A DNA stretch of 64,000 bases from Brachybacterium sp. SGAir0954 (GTDB lineage: Bacteria > Actinomycetota > Actinomycetes > Actinomycetales > Dermabacteraceae): NCBI RefSeq assembly GCF_005490785.1, contig NZ_CP027295.1:496001-560000 (forward strand), read 5' to 3'. A program made the position numbers and the translations under genes. Under the pieces are notes generated by a model. That model was not told the DNA's origin, did no database searches, and worked only from the letters and a program-made list of their open reading frames with translations. Positions 57,184-64,000 of the stretch are shown piece after piece (the stretch's first letter is position 1; the number at the start of each line of letters is the position of its first letter).

Positions 57184-58818
57184 TCAGTCGGTGCGGGCGA
57201 GGTGCTCGTGGATGCGGGAGACGACCCCGGCCCCCTCCCCCGTCGCCGAGGCCACACGCTTCATCGAGCCGGAGCGCACGTCCCCCGCGCAGAAGACGCC
57301 CGGCACGGAGGTCTCGAGCTCCGCGGGCGGCAGCCCGCCGCGCCAGTCCTCCCCCGGCACGTCACGACCGGTGAGCACGTAGCCCTTCGCGTCGCGACGC
57401 ACCGCGTCGGGCAGCCACTCGCAGTGGGGCTCCGCGCCGAGCAGCAGGAACAGGCCCTGGACGGGGCGGCGCTCGCGGGAGCCGTCGCGCTCGAGCTCGA
57501 GCCAGGCGACGTCGCCGTCCTCCGCGCCGCCGTCGACCACCCGTGTGGAGCCCTCGACGGTGATCCGCTGGTTCGCCGCGATCTCGGTGATGAGGTAGGC
57601 GCTCATCGTGGAGCGGAGGTCCGGGCGGCGCACCGCGATCGTCACCGAGCGGGCGAAGCGGGCGAGGTGCACGGCCGCCTGACCGGCGCTGTTGCCGCCG
57701 CCGACGACGACCACGTCCTGCCCCTCCATCTCGCGGGCGGCGGTCATCGCGGCGCCGTAGTGCACGCCGCGGCCCACGAGCTCCTCGAGCGCGGGCACCC
57801 CGAGCCGGCGGTAGGCCACGCCCGTCGCGACGACGACCGTGCGGGCGAGCAGCTCCCCCGCCTCGGTGCGCACCCGGTGCGGGGCGCCGTCCTCGCCGGG
57901 CACGAGCTCCTCCGCCTCCCAGCCGGGGAAGAAGCGGGCGCCGAAGCGGATCGCCTGGCTGCGGGCGCGGGTGGACAGGCGCATGCCGGAGATGCCGCGC
58001 GGGAAGCCGAGGTAGTTGCGGATCATCGAGCTGCTCCCGGCCTGCCCGCCGACGGCGCCCGCCTCGAGCGCGAGCGTCGTGAGCCCCTCGCTCGCCGCGT
58101 AGACGCAGGCGGCGAGGCCCGCGGGCCCCGCGCCGACGACGACCACGTCGAGCACCTCGTCGACGTCCGCGAGGGAGGCGGCGTCGGACCGGCCGAACAG
58201 CTCACGGGCGAGGGTGCGCACGTCCGGCACGTGGCGGGGCGGGCGGTCCTGCGTGACGACCTGCGGGTACGGGCCCACGTCGCCCGGGCCGGGCGGGTGC
58301 ACGCCGTGCGGGGTGCCGCCGCGGAAGAGGTAGTCGTGCAGCTCCCGCGCGACCGGGTCCCCGGGCGGCGCGATGATCCGCACGGTCTCCACCTGGGGCG
58401 CGGCGATCGTCGCGGTCCACTCGTTCAGCAGCTCGACGACGGCGGAGTGGAACTCCTCGTCCCGCACGCCGCGCGGCATGAGCAGGTGCGCGTCGAAGGC
58501 GCCCATGGCGACCTTGTGGCGCAGCGCCTGCGCGTGCTCGAGGAACCGCGGCCAGGGGGTCACGGCGAGCCGGCGCGCGGTGGGGACGAGCGCCCGCTGC
58601 TCGTGCAGGGCGTGCTTGAGGGAGGGCGTGGGCAGGGTCGTGTCCAGCACCATGAGGGCGAGCGGGGCGCCCTCCTCCTCAGCGCGGCGGATCAGGGCGA
58701 CGCCCTCCTCGAGGGACGGCGCGACGGTCACCGCGTACTCCGCGGCGTAGCGGCCGAACTGGGCCCGCAGCACCTCCTCGTTCTCGGCGGTGACCAGCAG
58801 GATCATCGGATCGCTCAT
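57184..58818 (-). CDS. Receiver-like/thioredoxin-reductase-like flavoprotein fusion
   Basis: A 544-aa protein. Residues 1-135 resemble a response-regulator receiver: a strand MILLVTAENEE, Asp59 in LMVLDTT, but the conserved Lys position reads LLMP. Residues about 223-544 are a thioredoxin-reductase-like flavoprotein with FAD motif GAGPAG (229-234), NADPH motif GGGNSA (373-378) and the C-terminal GVFCAGDVRSGSMKRVASA FAD site, here with a G-D-V pattern. The redox CxxC expected near residue 355 is absent (HYGAAMTA). It should be an NAD(P)H oxidoreductase acting on something other than thioredoxin. GAGGAG precedes the ATG; it follows the antiporter gene by 17 bases. Confidence 0.88.
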   Translation of the reverse strand: MSDPMILLVTAENEEVLRAQFGRYAAEYAVTVAPSLEEGVALIRRAEEEGAPLALMVLDTTLPTPSLKHALHEQRALVPTARRLAVTPWPRFLEHAQALRHKVAMGAFDAHLLMPRGVRDEEFHSAVVELLNEWTATIAAPQVETVRIIAPPGDPVARELHDYLFRGGTPHGVHPPGPGDVGPYPQVVTQDRPPRHVPDVRTLARELFGRSDAASLADVDEVLDVVVVGAGPAGLAACVYAASEGLTTLALEAGAVGGQAGSSSMIRNYLGFPRGISGMRLSTRARSQAIRFGARFFPGWEAEELVPGEDGAPHRVRTEAGELLARTVVVATGVAYRRLGVPALEELVGRGVHYGAAMTAAREMEGQDVVVVGGGNSAGQAAVHLARFARSVTIAVRRPDLRSTMSAYLITEIAANQRITVEGSTRVVDGGAEDGDVAWLELERDGSRERRPVQGLFLLLGAEPHCEWLPDAVRRDAKGYVLTGRDVPGEDWRGGLPPAELETSVPGVFCAGDVRSGSMKRVASATGEGAGVVSRIHEHLARTD

Positions 58819-58835
58819 GAGAACTCCTCGCGTCG

Positions 58836-60692
58836 TCAGGCGGTCGCGTGGTGGATGTAGCACCAGCGCCAGGTCTCGCCCGCCTCCGCGGACTGCATGA
58901 CCGGGTGGCCGGTGTCGTGGAAGTGGTTCGTCGCGTGCTGTGCCGGGGAGCTGTCGCAGCAGCCCACGTGCCCGCACTCGAGGCACTGGCGCAGGGCGAC
59001 CCAGCGGGCACCCTCGGCCACGCAGCTCGCGCACACGGGGTCCTCGGGCGTCTCCGCGATGGGGAAGGCCTGCAGCTCCTCGCACCAGCCGCCCTCGCCG
59101 GCGCCGGTCGCGACCATGTCGCCGTGCGCGCCCTCCGCCTCGTCGAGCATCGACTCCTCGAGGTCGAGCATGCCGAGCACCTCGCGGATCACGTGGGACG
59201 GCGTGCTGCCCTTGCTGCGGATCTCGAGCACCTTCGTGCGCTCGGCGCGCAGCATCCTCCGCCGCACGCGGGTGTACGCCTGGCTGGGCGTCTCGTCGTC
59301 CGAGGAGGTGGACAGCCGCTCCCAGGCGGCGAAGCTGCGCTGGTCCACGCGGGCACGGACCCCGGCGATCACGTCCTCCGGGGTCTCCCCCGCGCAGGTC
59401 TCGAGCTCGGCGAGGCCGGCCTCCCCCGCCTTGTGCAGCACGGTCGCGCGGGCGAGGGCCTCGACGGCCGGGTCCTCGGGGCGCACCCGCAGCAGCCGGG
59501 TGAGCCAGGGCAGGCTCAGGCCCTGGAGGTAGAGCGTGCCGAGCACGACCGTGAGCGAGGCGAGCACGAGCAGGTCGTGGTGCGGCACGGAGGCGGGGAT
59601 GACGAAGACCGCCGCGATCGTCACGACGCCGCGCATGCCGGCCCAGGAGACGACGAGCGCATGGGACCACGGCTCCCGGTCCCGGTCCTTCCGGGTGAGG
59701 TTCTGGATCCCGTGGACGAGGCTCACCCACAGCACGCGCAGCACGATCACCGCGGCGAGCACGGCGAGGCAGAAGCCGATCGCCCGGAGCGCGGAGACGC
59801 TGCCGTCGAGGCCCGCGACGATGCTCGCCGCCTGCAGTCCGATCAGCAGGAAGACGGCGTGCTCGAGCAGGTAGGCGATGCTCGTCCAGGTCACCCGCTC
59901 GGTGATGCGGGAGGCGGAGGTCTGCACGATCGGTGCCTTGTGGCCGATCAGCAGGCCCGCGACGACCACCGCGATGACGCCCGAGGCCTCGATCTCCTCC
60001 GCGACCAGGTAGGCGGCGAAGGGGATGACGAAGGAGATGCCGGTGTCGATGAGCGGATCGTGGACGAGCCGGCGCACCTGCACGACGACGAGCGCGACGA
60101 GCAGGCCGATGATCAGCCCGCCGCCCGCGGCGACGACGAAGTCCTCCGCGATGGTGGCGACGGCGACCGTGCCGGAGATCGCGGCGATCGCGGTGCGCAG
60201 GGAGACCAGGGCCGTCGCATCGTTGAGCAGCGACTCGCCCTCGAGGACGGTGACGATCTGCCGGGGCAGACCGATCCGTCGGGCCACCGCGCTCGCGGAG
60301 ACCGCGTCCGGCGGGGCGACGACGGCGCCGAGCGCGATCGCGACCGGCCAGCCGACGTCGGGCATGATCGCCATGACCACGGCGGCGACGCCGAGCGTCG
60401 TGAGGACGACGAGCGCGACGGAGAGCAGCAGGACGGGGACGATGTTCGCCTTGATGTCCTGGATCGAGGTCTGCAGCGAGGTCGAGTAGAGCAGCGGCGG
60501 CAGCAGGCCGAACAGCACGAGCTCCGGGGAGAGCTCGACCGCGGGGATCATCGGCAGGAACGAGCCGACGAGGCCGACGGCGAGCAGCACCATCGGCGGC
60601 GGAAGGCGCAGGCGCTCGGCGAGCGCGGTGCCCACGAGGGTGGCGACCGCGAGGCCCACGACGAGAAGGAGGATGTCCACTCCAGGGATCAT
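58836..60692 (-). CDS. Na+/H+ antiporter (CPA1) fused to a UBP-type zinc finger
   Basis: A 618-aa fusion. Residues about 1-400 form a CPA1 antiporter with some 12 spans, including VVAPPDAVSASAVARRIGLP, the ESLLNDATALV motif with the ion-binding Asp, and WAGMRGVVTIAAV. A cytoplasmic helical tail follows. The last 80 residues are a UBP-type zinc finger: CASC, LRQCLECGHVGCCDSSPAQH, NHFHDTGHPVMQSAEAGETW, WCYIHH. Eukaryotic UBP fingers bind ubiquitin; the role of bacterial ones is unknown. The start ATG 60692 precedes VDILLLVVGLAVATLVGT; upstream open frame is unsupported. It is co-oriented with the flavoprotein gene. Confidence 0.9.
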   Translation of the reverse strand: MIPGVDILLLVVGLAVATLVGTALAERLRLPPPMVLLAVGLVGSFLPMIPAVELSPELVLFGLLPPLLYSTSLQTSIQDIKANIVPVLLLSVALVVLTTLGVAAVVMAIMPDVGWPVAIALGAVVAPPDAVSASAVARRIGLPRQIVTVLEGESLLNDATALVSLRTAIAAISGTVAVATIAEDFVVAAGGGLIIGLLVALVVVQVRRLVHDPLIDTGISFVIPFAAYLVAEEIEASGVIAVVVAGLLIGHKAPIVQTSASRITERVTWTSIAYLLEHAVFLLIGLQAASIVAGLDGSVSALRAIGFCLAVLAAVIVLRVLWVSLVHGIQNLTRKDRDREPWSHALVVSWAGMRGVVTIAAVFVIPASVPHHDLLVLASLTVVLGTLYLQGLSLPWLTRLLRVRPEDPAVEALARATVLHKAGEAGLAELETCAGETPEDVIAGVRARVDQRSFAAWERLSTSSDDETPSQAYTRVRRRMLRAERTKVLEIRSKGSTPSHVIREVLGMLDLEESMLDEAEGAHGDMVATGAGEGGWCEELQAFPIAETPEDPVCASCVAEGARWVALRQCLECGHVGCCDSSPAQHATNHFHDTGHPVMQSAEAGETWRWCYIHHATA

Positions 60693-60782
60693 GCCGCACC
60701 CGGGCCGCGTCCGGGAGGCTCCGGGCGTACCCCCAGGGGGCGGCGATAGGCTCGGGGGGTTCCGCCCTCGACCAGGACCGGG

Positions 60783-61616
60783 GTGACCGTGACCGACAGC
60801 AGCGACCGCCCGGACCCGGGGCCCACCGCGCCCGGGGAGCAGGACCTGCCCTGGAAGGCGACGGCGGAGCGCCGCGACCTGTGGGGGCCGGTCGAGAAGC
60901 CCCCCGAGGGCACCGTGCACACGCCCGGCGCCCCGCGCCGCGGGCGCCTGCTCGGCCTGGGGCTGCCGCTCCTGCTGGGCGTGCTCGCCGGCACCGCGAC
61001 CCTCCTGCTCGGCATCGGCGGGATCGGCGGGATCGCCCTCGCCGCCGGGGTCGGCGTGGTCGCCGCGGGCGGCAGCGGGGTCGGCCTGCGCGCCCTGCGC
61101 CCCGAGCCGCCGCTCCTCGAGCCCGCCGGGGCGGAGGTCGCCGACGGCACCCGCACCCTGCTCGAGGCGATCCTGCGCGACGCCGCCGCCGGCCACGAGC
61201 GGATCGCGGGGCTGCGCGCGAGCAGCCGCGACGCGGCCGTCGGCCCCGTGCTGGGCCGCGCGGAGGACCTCTACACCCGGATCGAGGCGCTCGCCCGCAC
61301 CGAGGAGGTGCAGTCGCGGCGACCGTCCGACGGCGGCCTCGCCCTGCTCGAGGGCATGGCGGACCGCTACGTGCCCGAGCTGCTCGACGCCGTCGAGGAC
61401 ACCTCCGGGTTCCTCGCGACCTTCGCGGGCACCGCCCGCGAGGAGGCCCTGACGAACCTGCGCGGCATCGACGACCAGCTCACCGTGCTCGGCGAGAGCC
61501 TCGAGGAGATCGAGAAGGACCTCGTCGCCGGCGTGACCCGCTCCCTCGACGTGCACGCCGAGTTCCTCCGCACCCGCTTCGCGGACCACCACGTCACCCC
61601 GACCATCGACCTCTGA
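60783..61616 (+). CDS. XpaC-like membrane-associated protein, partner of TelA
   Basis: A 277-aa protein with a charged N-terminus, a Gly-rich hydrophobic hairpin (GLGLPLLLGVLAGTATLLLGIGGIGGIALAAG, described by residues about 58-90) and a soluble helical C-terminal half ending LRTRFADHHVTPTIDL. The helical part resembles XpaC (5-bromo-4-chloroindolyl phosphate hydrolysis) proteins, which are regularly encoded next to TelA. The assignment rests on layout and neighbour. The start is GTG 60783; GTG 60789 is possible. It is 23 bases upstream of telA and divergent from the antiporter. Confidence 0.7.
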   Translation: MTVTDSSDRPDPGPTAPGEQDLPWKATAERRDLWGPVEKPPEGTVHTPGAPRRGRLLGLGLPLLLGVLAGTATLLLGIGGIGGIALAAGVGVVAAGGSGVGLRALRPEPPLLEPAGAEVADGTRTLLEAILRDAAAGHERIAGLRASSRDAAVGPVLGRAEDLYTRIEALARTEEVQSRRPSDGGLALLEGMADRYVPELLDAVEDTSGFLATFAGTAREEALTNLRGIDDQLTVLGESLEEIEKDLVAGVTRSLDVHAEFLRTRFADHHVTPTIDL

Positions 61617-61639
61617 CCCGCACGAGACCAGGAGAAGCC

Positions 61640-62851
61640 ATGGACAAGCTGCAGCCGCCCACCCCCGAGCCGGAGATCGTCGCCGCGGCGCCCGTCGAGG
61701 AGCTCAGCGAGGAGAAGGCCGTCTCCCTGCTGAGCGACCTGCCCGCCGATCAGGCGAAGGAGCTCGAGCAGCGGGCCGGCAGCTGGATCGACGAGGTCTC
61801 CGCGCTGAACCCGCACTCGCAGGAGTTCAGCGCGCAGGTCGCCGCGATCGGCGCGGTCGCCAAGAAGACCTTCGAGCGCACGGGCGCCTCGAGCTCCCGC
61901 TTCATGGAGCAGTCGATGCGGGACGCCCGCGACGGCGGCGCCCAGGAGAAGGTCGCCCAGAGCCTCGTCCAGCTGCGCACCCGCATGGAGGACCTCGCGC
62001 CGAAGCCGGACACCTTCGCCACCAAGGCGCTGTCGTTCCTGCCCGGCCGCGGCGCCGCGAAGCGCTACTTCCGCGGCTTCGAGTCCAACCAGAAGCAGCT
62101 CGACGAGGTGCTCCAGGCGCTGGGCCGCGGGCAGGAGATGCTGCAGCGGGACAACGCCGAGCTCGCCGTGGAGCGCCGCGCCCTGTGGGAGGACCTCCAG
62201 AACCTCCAGAAGGCCTCCCACCTGCTGGGCCAGCTCGACTCGCAGGTCGTGGACCGGGCCGCGCAGGCGCGGGCGGAGGGCCGGGCCGACGTCGCCGACG
62301 GTCTCGAGCGGGACGTGCTCTTCGCGGTGCGCCAGCGCCGCCAGGACGTCGCCACCCAGATCGCCGTGACCGTCCAGGCCTACCTCTCGATGGGCCTCAT
62401 CGAGGACAACAACACCCAGCTCGCGCGCGGCGTGGACCGGGCCCGCACCACGACCGTGACCGCGCTGCGCACCGCCGTCATCACGGCGCAGGCGCTCGAG
62501 AACCAGCAGATCGTGCTCGACCAGATCGACGCGGTCAACCGCACCACGAACGACCTCATCGACCGCACCTCCCAGATGCTCGCCCAGAACACGGCGCGCA
62601 TCCAGGAGCAGGCGGCCACCTCGGGCGTCTCCCCCGAGACGCTGCAGCGCGCCTTCGACAACCTCTTCACGACCATGGACGGGATCGACGCCTTCCGCGC
62701 GAAGGCCAACGAGAACTTCCTGACCACCGTGAACGCCCTCGAGCAGCAGGTGGGGCGTGCCCACCCGTACGTCGAGCGGCTCCAGCACGACGCCGCCGAG
62801 GGCCGCACCCTCGAGGGCGGGACCCGCACGAACCTGTCCATCGAGGACTGA
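61640..62851 (+). CDS. TelA-family toxic anion resistance protein
   Basis: A 403-aa, almost fully helical cytoplasmic protein of the TelA/KlaA family, linked to tellurite and other stress resistance. Family signatures are the PGRGAAKRYFRGFESNQKQLDEVLQ region (starting near residue 137), LERDVLFAVRQRRQDVATQIAVT and LRTAVITAQALENQQIVLDQI, then DLIDRTSQMLAQNTARIQEQA. Coiled-coil tendency is high throughout. AGGAG precedes the ATG. A hairpin terminator follows the stop by 14 bases. Confidence 0.92.
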   Translation: MDKLQPPTPEPEIVAAAPVEELSEEKAVSLLSDLPADQAKELEQRAGSWIDEVSALNPHSQEFSAQVAAIGAVAKKTFERTGASSSRFMEQSMRDARDGGAQEKVAQSLVQLRTRMEDLAPKPDTFATKALSFLPGRGAAKRYFRGFESNQKQLDEVLQALGRGQEMLQRDNAELAVERRALWEDLQNLQKASHLLGQLDSQVVDRAAQARAEGRADVADGLERDVLFAVRQRRQDVATQIAVTVQAYLSMGLIEDNNTQLARGVDRARTTTVTALRTAVITAQALENQQIVLDQIDAVNRTTNDLIDRTSQMLAQNTARIQEQAATSGVSPETLQRAFDNLFTTMDGIDAFRAKANENFLTTVNALEQQVGRAHPYVERLQHDAAEGRTLEGGTRTNLSIED

Positions 62852-62865
62852 GCCGGCGCACGTGA

Positions 62866-62902
62866 GCGGCCCCTGCCCCGGTGACTCGGGAGCAGGGGCC
62901 GC
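62866..62902. terminator. Bidirectional terminator hairpin between telA and the MFS gene
   Basis: GCGGCCCCTGC (62866-62876) pairs with GCAGGGGCCGC (62892-62902) as a perfect 11-base-pair stem. CCCG/CGGG extends it by four pairs past a bulged A. It lies between two convergent genes and can serve both. Confidence 0.75.
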
Positions 62903-62923
62903 CTGCGTGCTGCGGGAGCGACC

Positions 62924-64000
62924 TCAGACGGACGTGTCCACGCGGGTGCCGTCCGGCTGGACGCCCGGGGTGGCCTCGACCGGGTTCCGGCCGGCCCAGG
63001 CGCGCATGCCGATCGCGGCGCCGATCGCCCCGAGCACGAGGACCGCGCCCAGGAAGAACATGCCGTTGACCGGGTTGCCGGTCGCGTCCGAGACCGCGCC
63101 GACCACGTAGGGGCCGACGAAGCCGCCGATGTTGCCGAAGGAGTTCACGAACGCGATGCCGACGGCCGCGGTGGCGCCCACGAGGTAGCGGGTGGGCAGC
63201 GCCCAGAACACGCCGGCGACCGCGTAGAGGAAGAACGCCGCCATGGACATGGCCGCGATCTGCAGCGGCCCCGGCGGGGCGACGGCGGCGAGCAGGATGC
63301 CGATCGCCGCGCCCACGTAGATGACGATGAGCGGGATCCAGTTCTCGCTCATGCGGGCGGCGAGCCGCGAGGTGACGAAGATGCCGATCACGCCGAAGAC
63401 GTACGGGATCGTGGCGAGCCAGCCCGTCTCCGCGGAGGAATCGCTGAAGGCGCTGATCACGGTGGGCAGCCAGAAGCTCAGGCCGTAGATGCCGACGGTC
63501 GAGGGGAAGAAGAGCAGGGCGAACACCCACACGTACTTCGAGCGCAGGGCCCGCAGCGGGTTCGCGTGCGACTCCTGGCCGTAGAGCAGGCGGTCCTTGT
63601 CCAGCTCGGTCTCGATCCAGGTCGCCTCCGCGTCGGACATCCACGGGGCCGAGCGCGGGGTGTCCCGCAGCCACAGCAGGGTGGGGACCGCGGCGATCAT
63701 CGCGACGACGCCCGCGAGGATGAACAGCCAGTGCCATCCCTGCAGGCCGAACCAGCTCAGCTCGAGCACGACGCCGGAGAGCGGGCCCATGACGAGGAAG
63801 GCGATCGGGGCGGCGAGCACGAAGGTGCCGGTGGCCTTGGTGCGGTGGCGCTGCGGGAACCAGAAGGTCAGGTAGAACAGCACGCCCGGGTAGAAGCCGG
63901 CCTCGGCGACGCCCAGCAGGAAGCGCAGCAGGTAGAACAGGCCGGTCGAGTTCGTCAGCGCGGTGAGGGCCGTGATGAGACCCCACGTGAAGAGGATCCG
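62924..64000 (-). CDS. MFS transporter (ACS/phthalate-type), N-terminus outside the window
   Basis: The frame runs to the right edge, so the N-terminal part is missing; 358 residues are visible. Present are RFLLGVAEAGFYPGVLFYLTFWFP (span 4 region, described by residues), a loop with RHRTKATGTF, GWHWLFILAGV, the central loop DTPRSAPWMSDAEATWIETELDKDR and a second half with about six spans. This is the anion:cation symporter group, which imports organic acids such as galactonate, phthalate or tartrate. The acidic tail NPVEATPGVQPDGTRVDTSV ends the protein. Confidence 0.88.
   Translation of the reverse strand, partial: RILFTWGLITALTALTNSTGLFYLLRFLLGVAEAGFYPGVLFYLTFWFPQRHRTKATGTFVLAAPIAFLVMGPLSGVVLELSWFGLQGWHWLFILAGVVAMIAAVPTLLWLRDTPRSAPWMSDAEATWIETELDKDRLLYGQESHANPLRALRSKYVWVFALLFFPSTVGIYGLSFWLPTVISAFSDSSAETGWLATIPYVFGVIGIFVTSRLAARMSENWIPLIVIYVGAAIGILLAAVAPPGPLQIAAMSMAAFFLYAVAGVFWALPTRYLVGATAAVGIAFVNSFGNIGGFVGPYVVGAVSDATGNPVNGMFFLGAVLVLGAIGAAIGMRAWAGRNPVEATPGVQPDGTRVDTSV

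Noticed and set aside
1-64000. Mobile elements, phage genes, tRNA or rRNA
   Set aside because: No transposase, integrase, phage structural protein, tRNA-like cloverleaf or rRNA stretch was recognised on either strand.

Overview
The window is high-GC (roughly 70% or more), densely packed DNA with frequent ATGA/GTGA stop-start overlaps and GTG starts. It fits an actinobacterium. The mix of many CUT1 and Dpp-type sugar/peptide ABC systems, a DUF222-type HNH endonuclease, the actinobacterial Cgl0159-type inositol aldolase and a LexA-box-like site of actinobacterial form suggests Brachybacterium or another Dermabacteraceae/Micrococcales member. That genus call is an inference from gene content, not from a marker gene. 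I see no rRNA, tRNA, CRISPR array, transposase or prophage.

Region 1 (1-7238, +) is a tightly overlapped operon: the tail of a solute-binding protein, two Dpp-type permeases, two ATPases, a GH2 beta-mannosidase and a LacI-like sensor domain that has no DNA-binding domain. It looks like manno-oligosaccharide import and intracellular hydrolysis. Region 2 (7239-21012) is a xylan/beta-glucoside locus: two paralogous LacI regulators, a GH10 xylanase downstream of an LplB/YtcP-type importer, a YesL-like membrane protein, a GH3 glycosidase and a second CUT1 importer. Inverted repeats of the form GAAA-N(1-2)-TTTC recur in front of most of these units and probably form one regulon. Neither CUT1 importer has its own ATPase here.

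Region 3 (21013-25570) holds a short palindromic array, a terminator, and an operon of three Gfo/Idh/MocA oxidoreductases with a ThuA-like protein. Region 4 (25587-30285) holds MarR + MFS efflux, a histidine-rich PadR regulator, a WYL regulator and a TSUP permease, several with clear palindromic operators. Region 5 (30379-35712) holds an acyltransferase-3 protein, an SDR gene that has lost its catalytic Tyr and part of its cofactor fold, a TM2-HNH-Excalibur surface protein, a DUF222 HNH endonuclease whose predicted promoter carries a LexA-like box, and a small cluster of DnaA-box-like sequences.

Region 6 (36077-51853) is a complete myo-inositol catabolic cluster. The leftward arm runs iolC, a Cgl0159-type aldolase, iolB, iolG, a sugar porter and a GntR regulator. 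A second leftward unit has a Gfo/Idh/MocA enzyme, a TIM-barrel isomerase and a tautomerase. The rightward arm runs iolD, iolA, iolE, an iolH-like gene and another Gfo/Idh/MocA enzyme. Together they cover inositol to acetyl-CoA plus DHAP, with spare dehydrogenases and isomerases that may serve other inositol stereoisomers.

Region 7 (51840-64000) contains a Dpp-type importer with a fused double ATPase behind a 16-bp palindromic operator, a receiver/thioredoxin-reductase-like flavoprotein without the redox CxxC, a Na+/H+ antiporter fused to a UBP-type zinc finger, an XpaC-like/TelA pair, and an MFS transporter cut by the window end.
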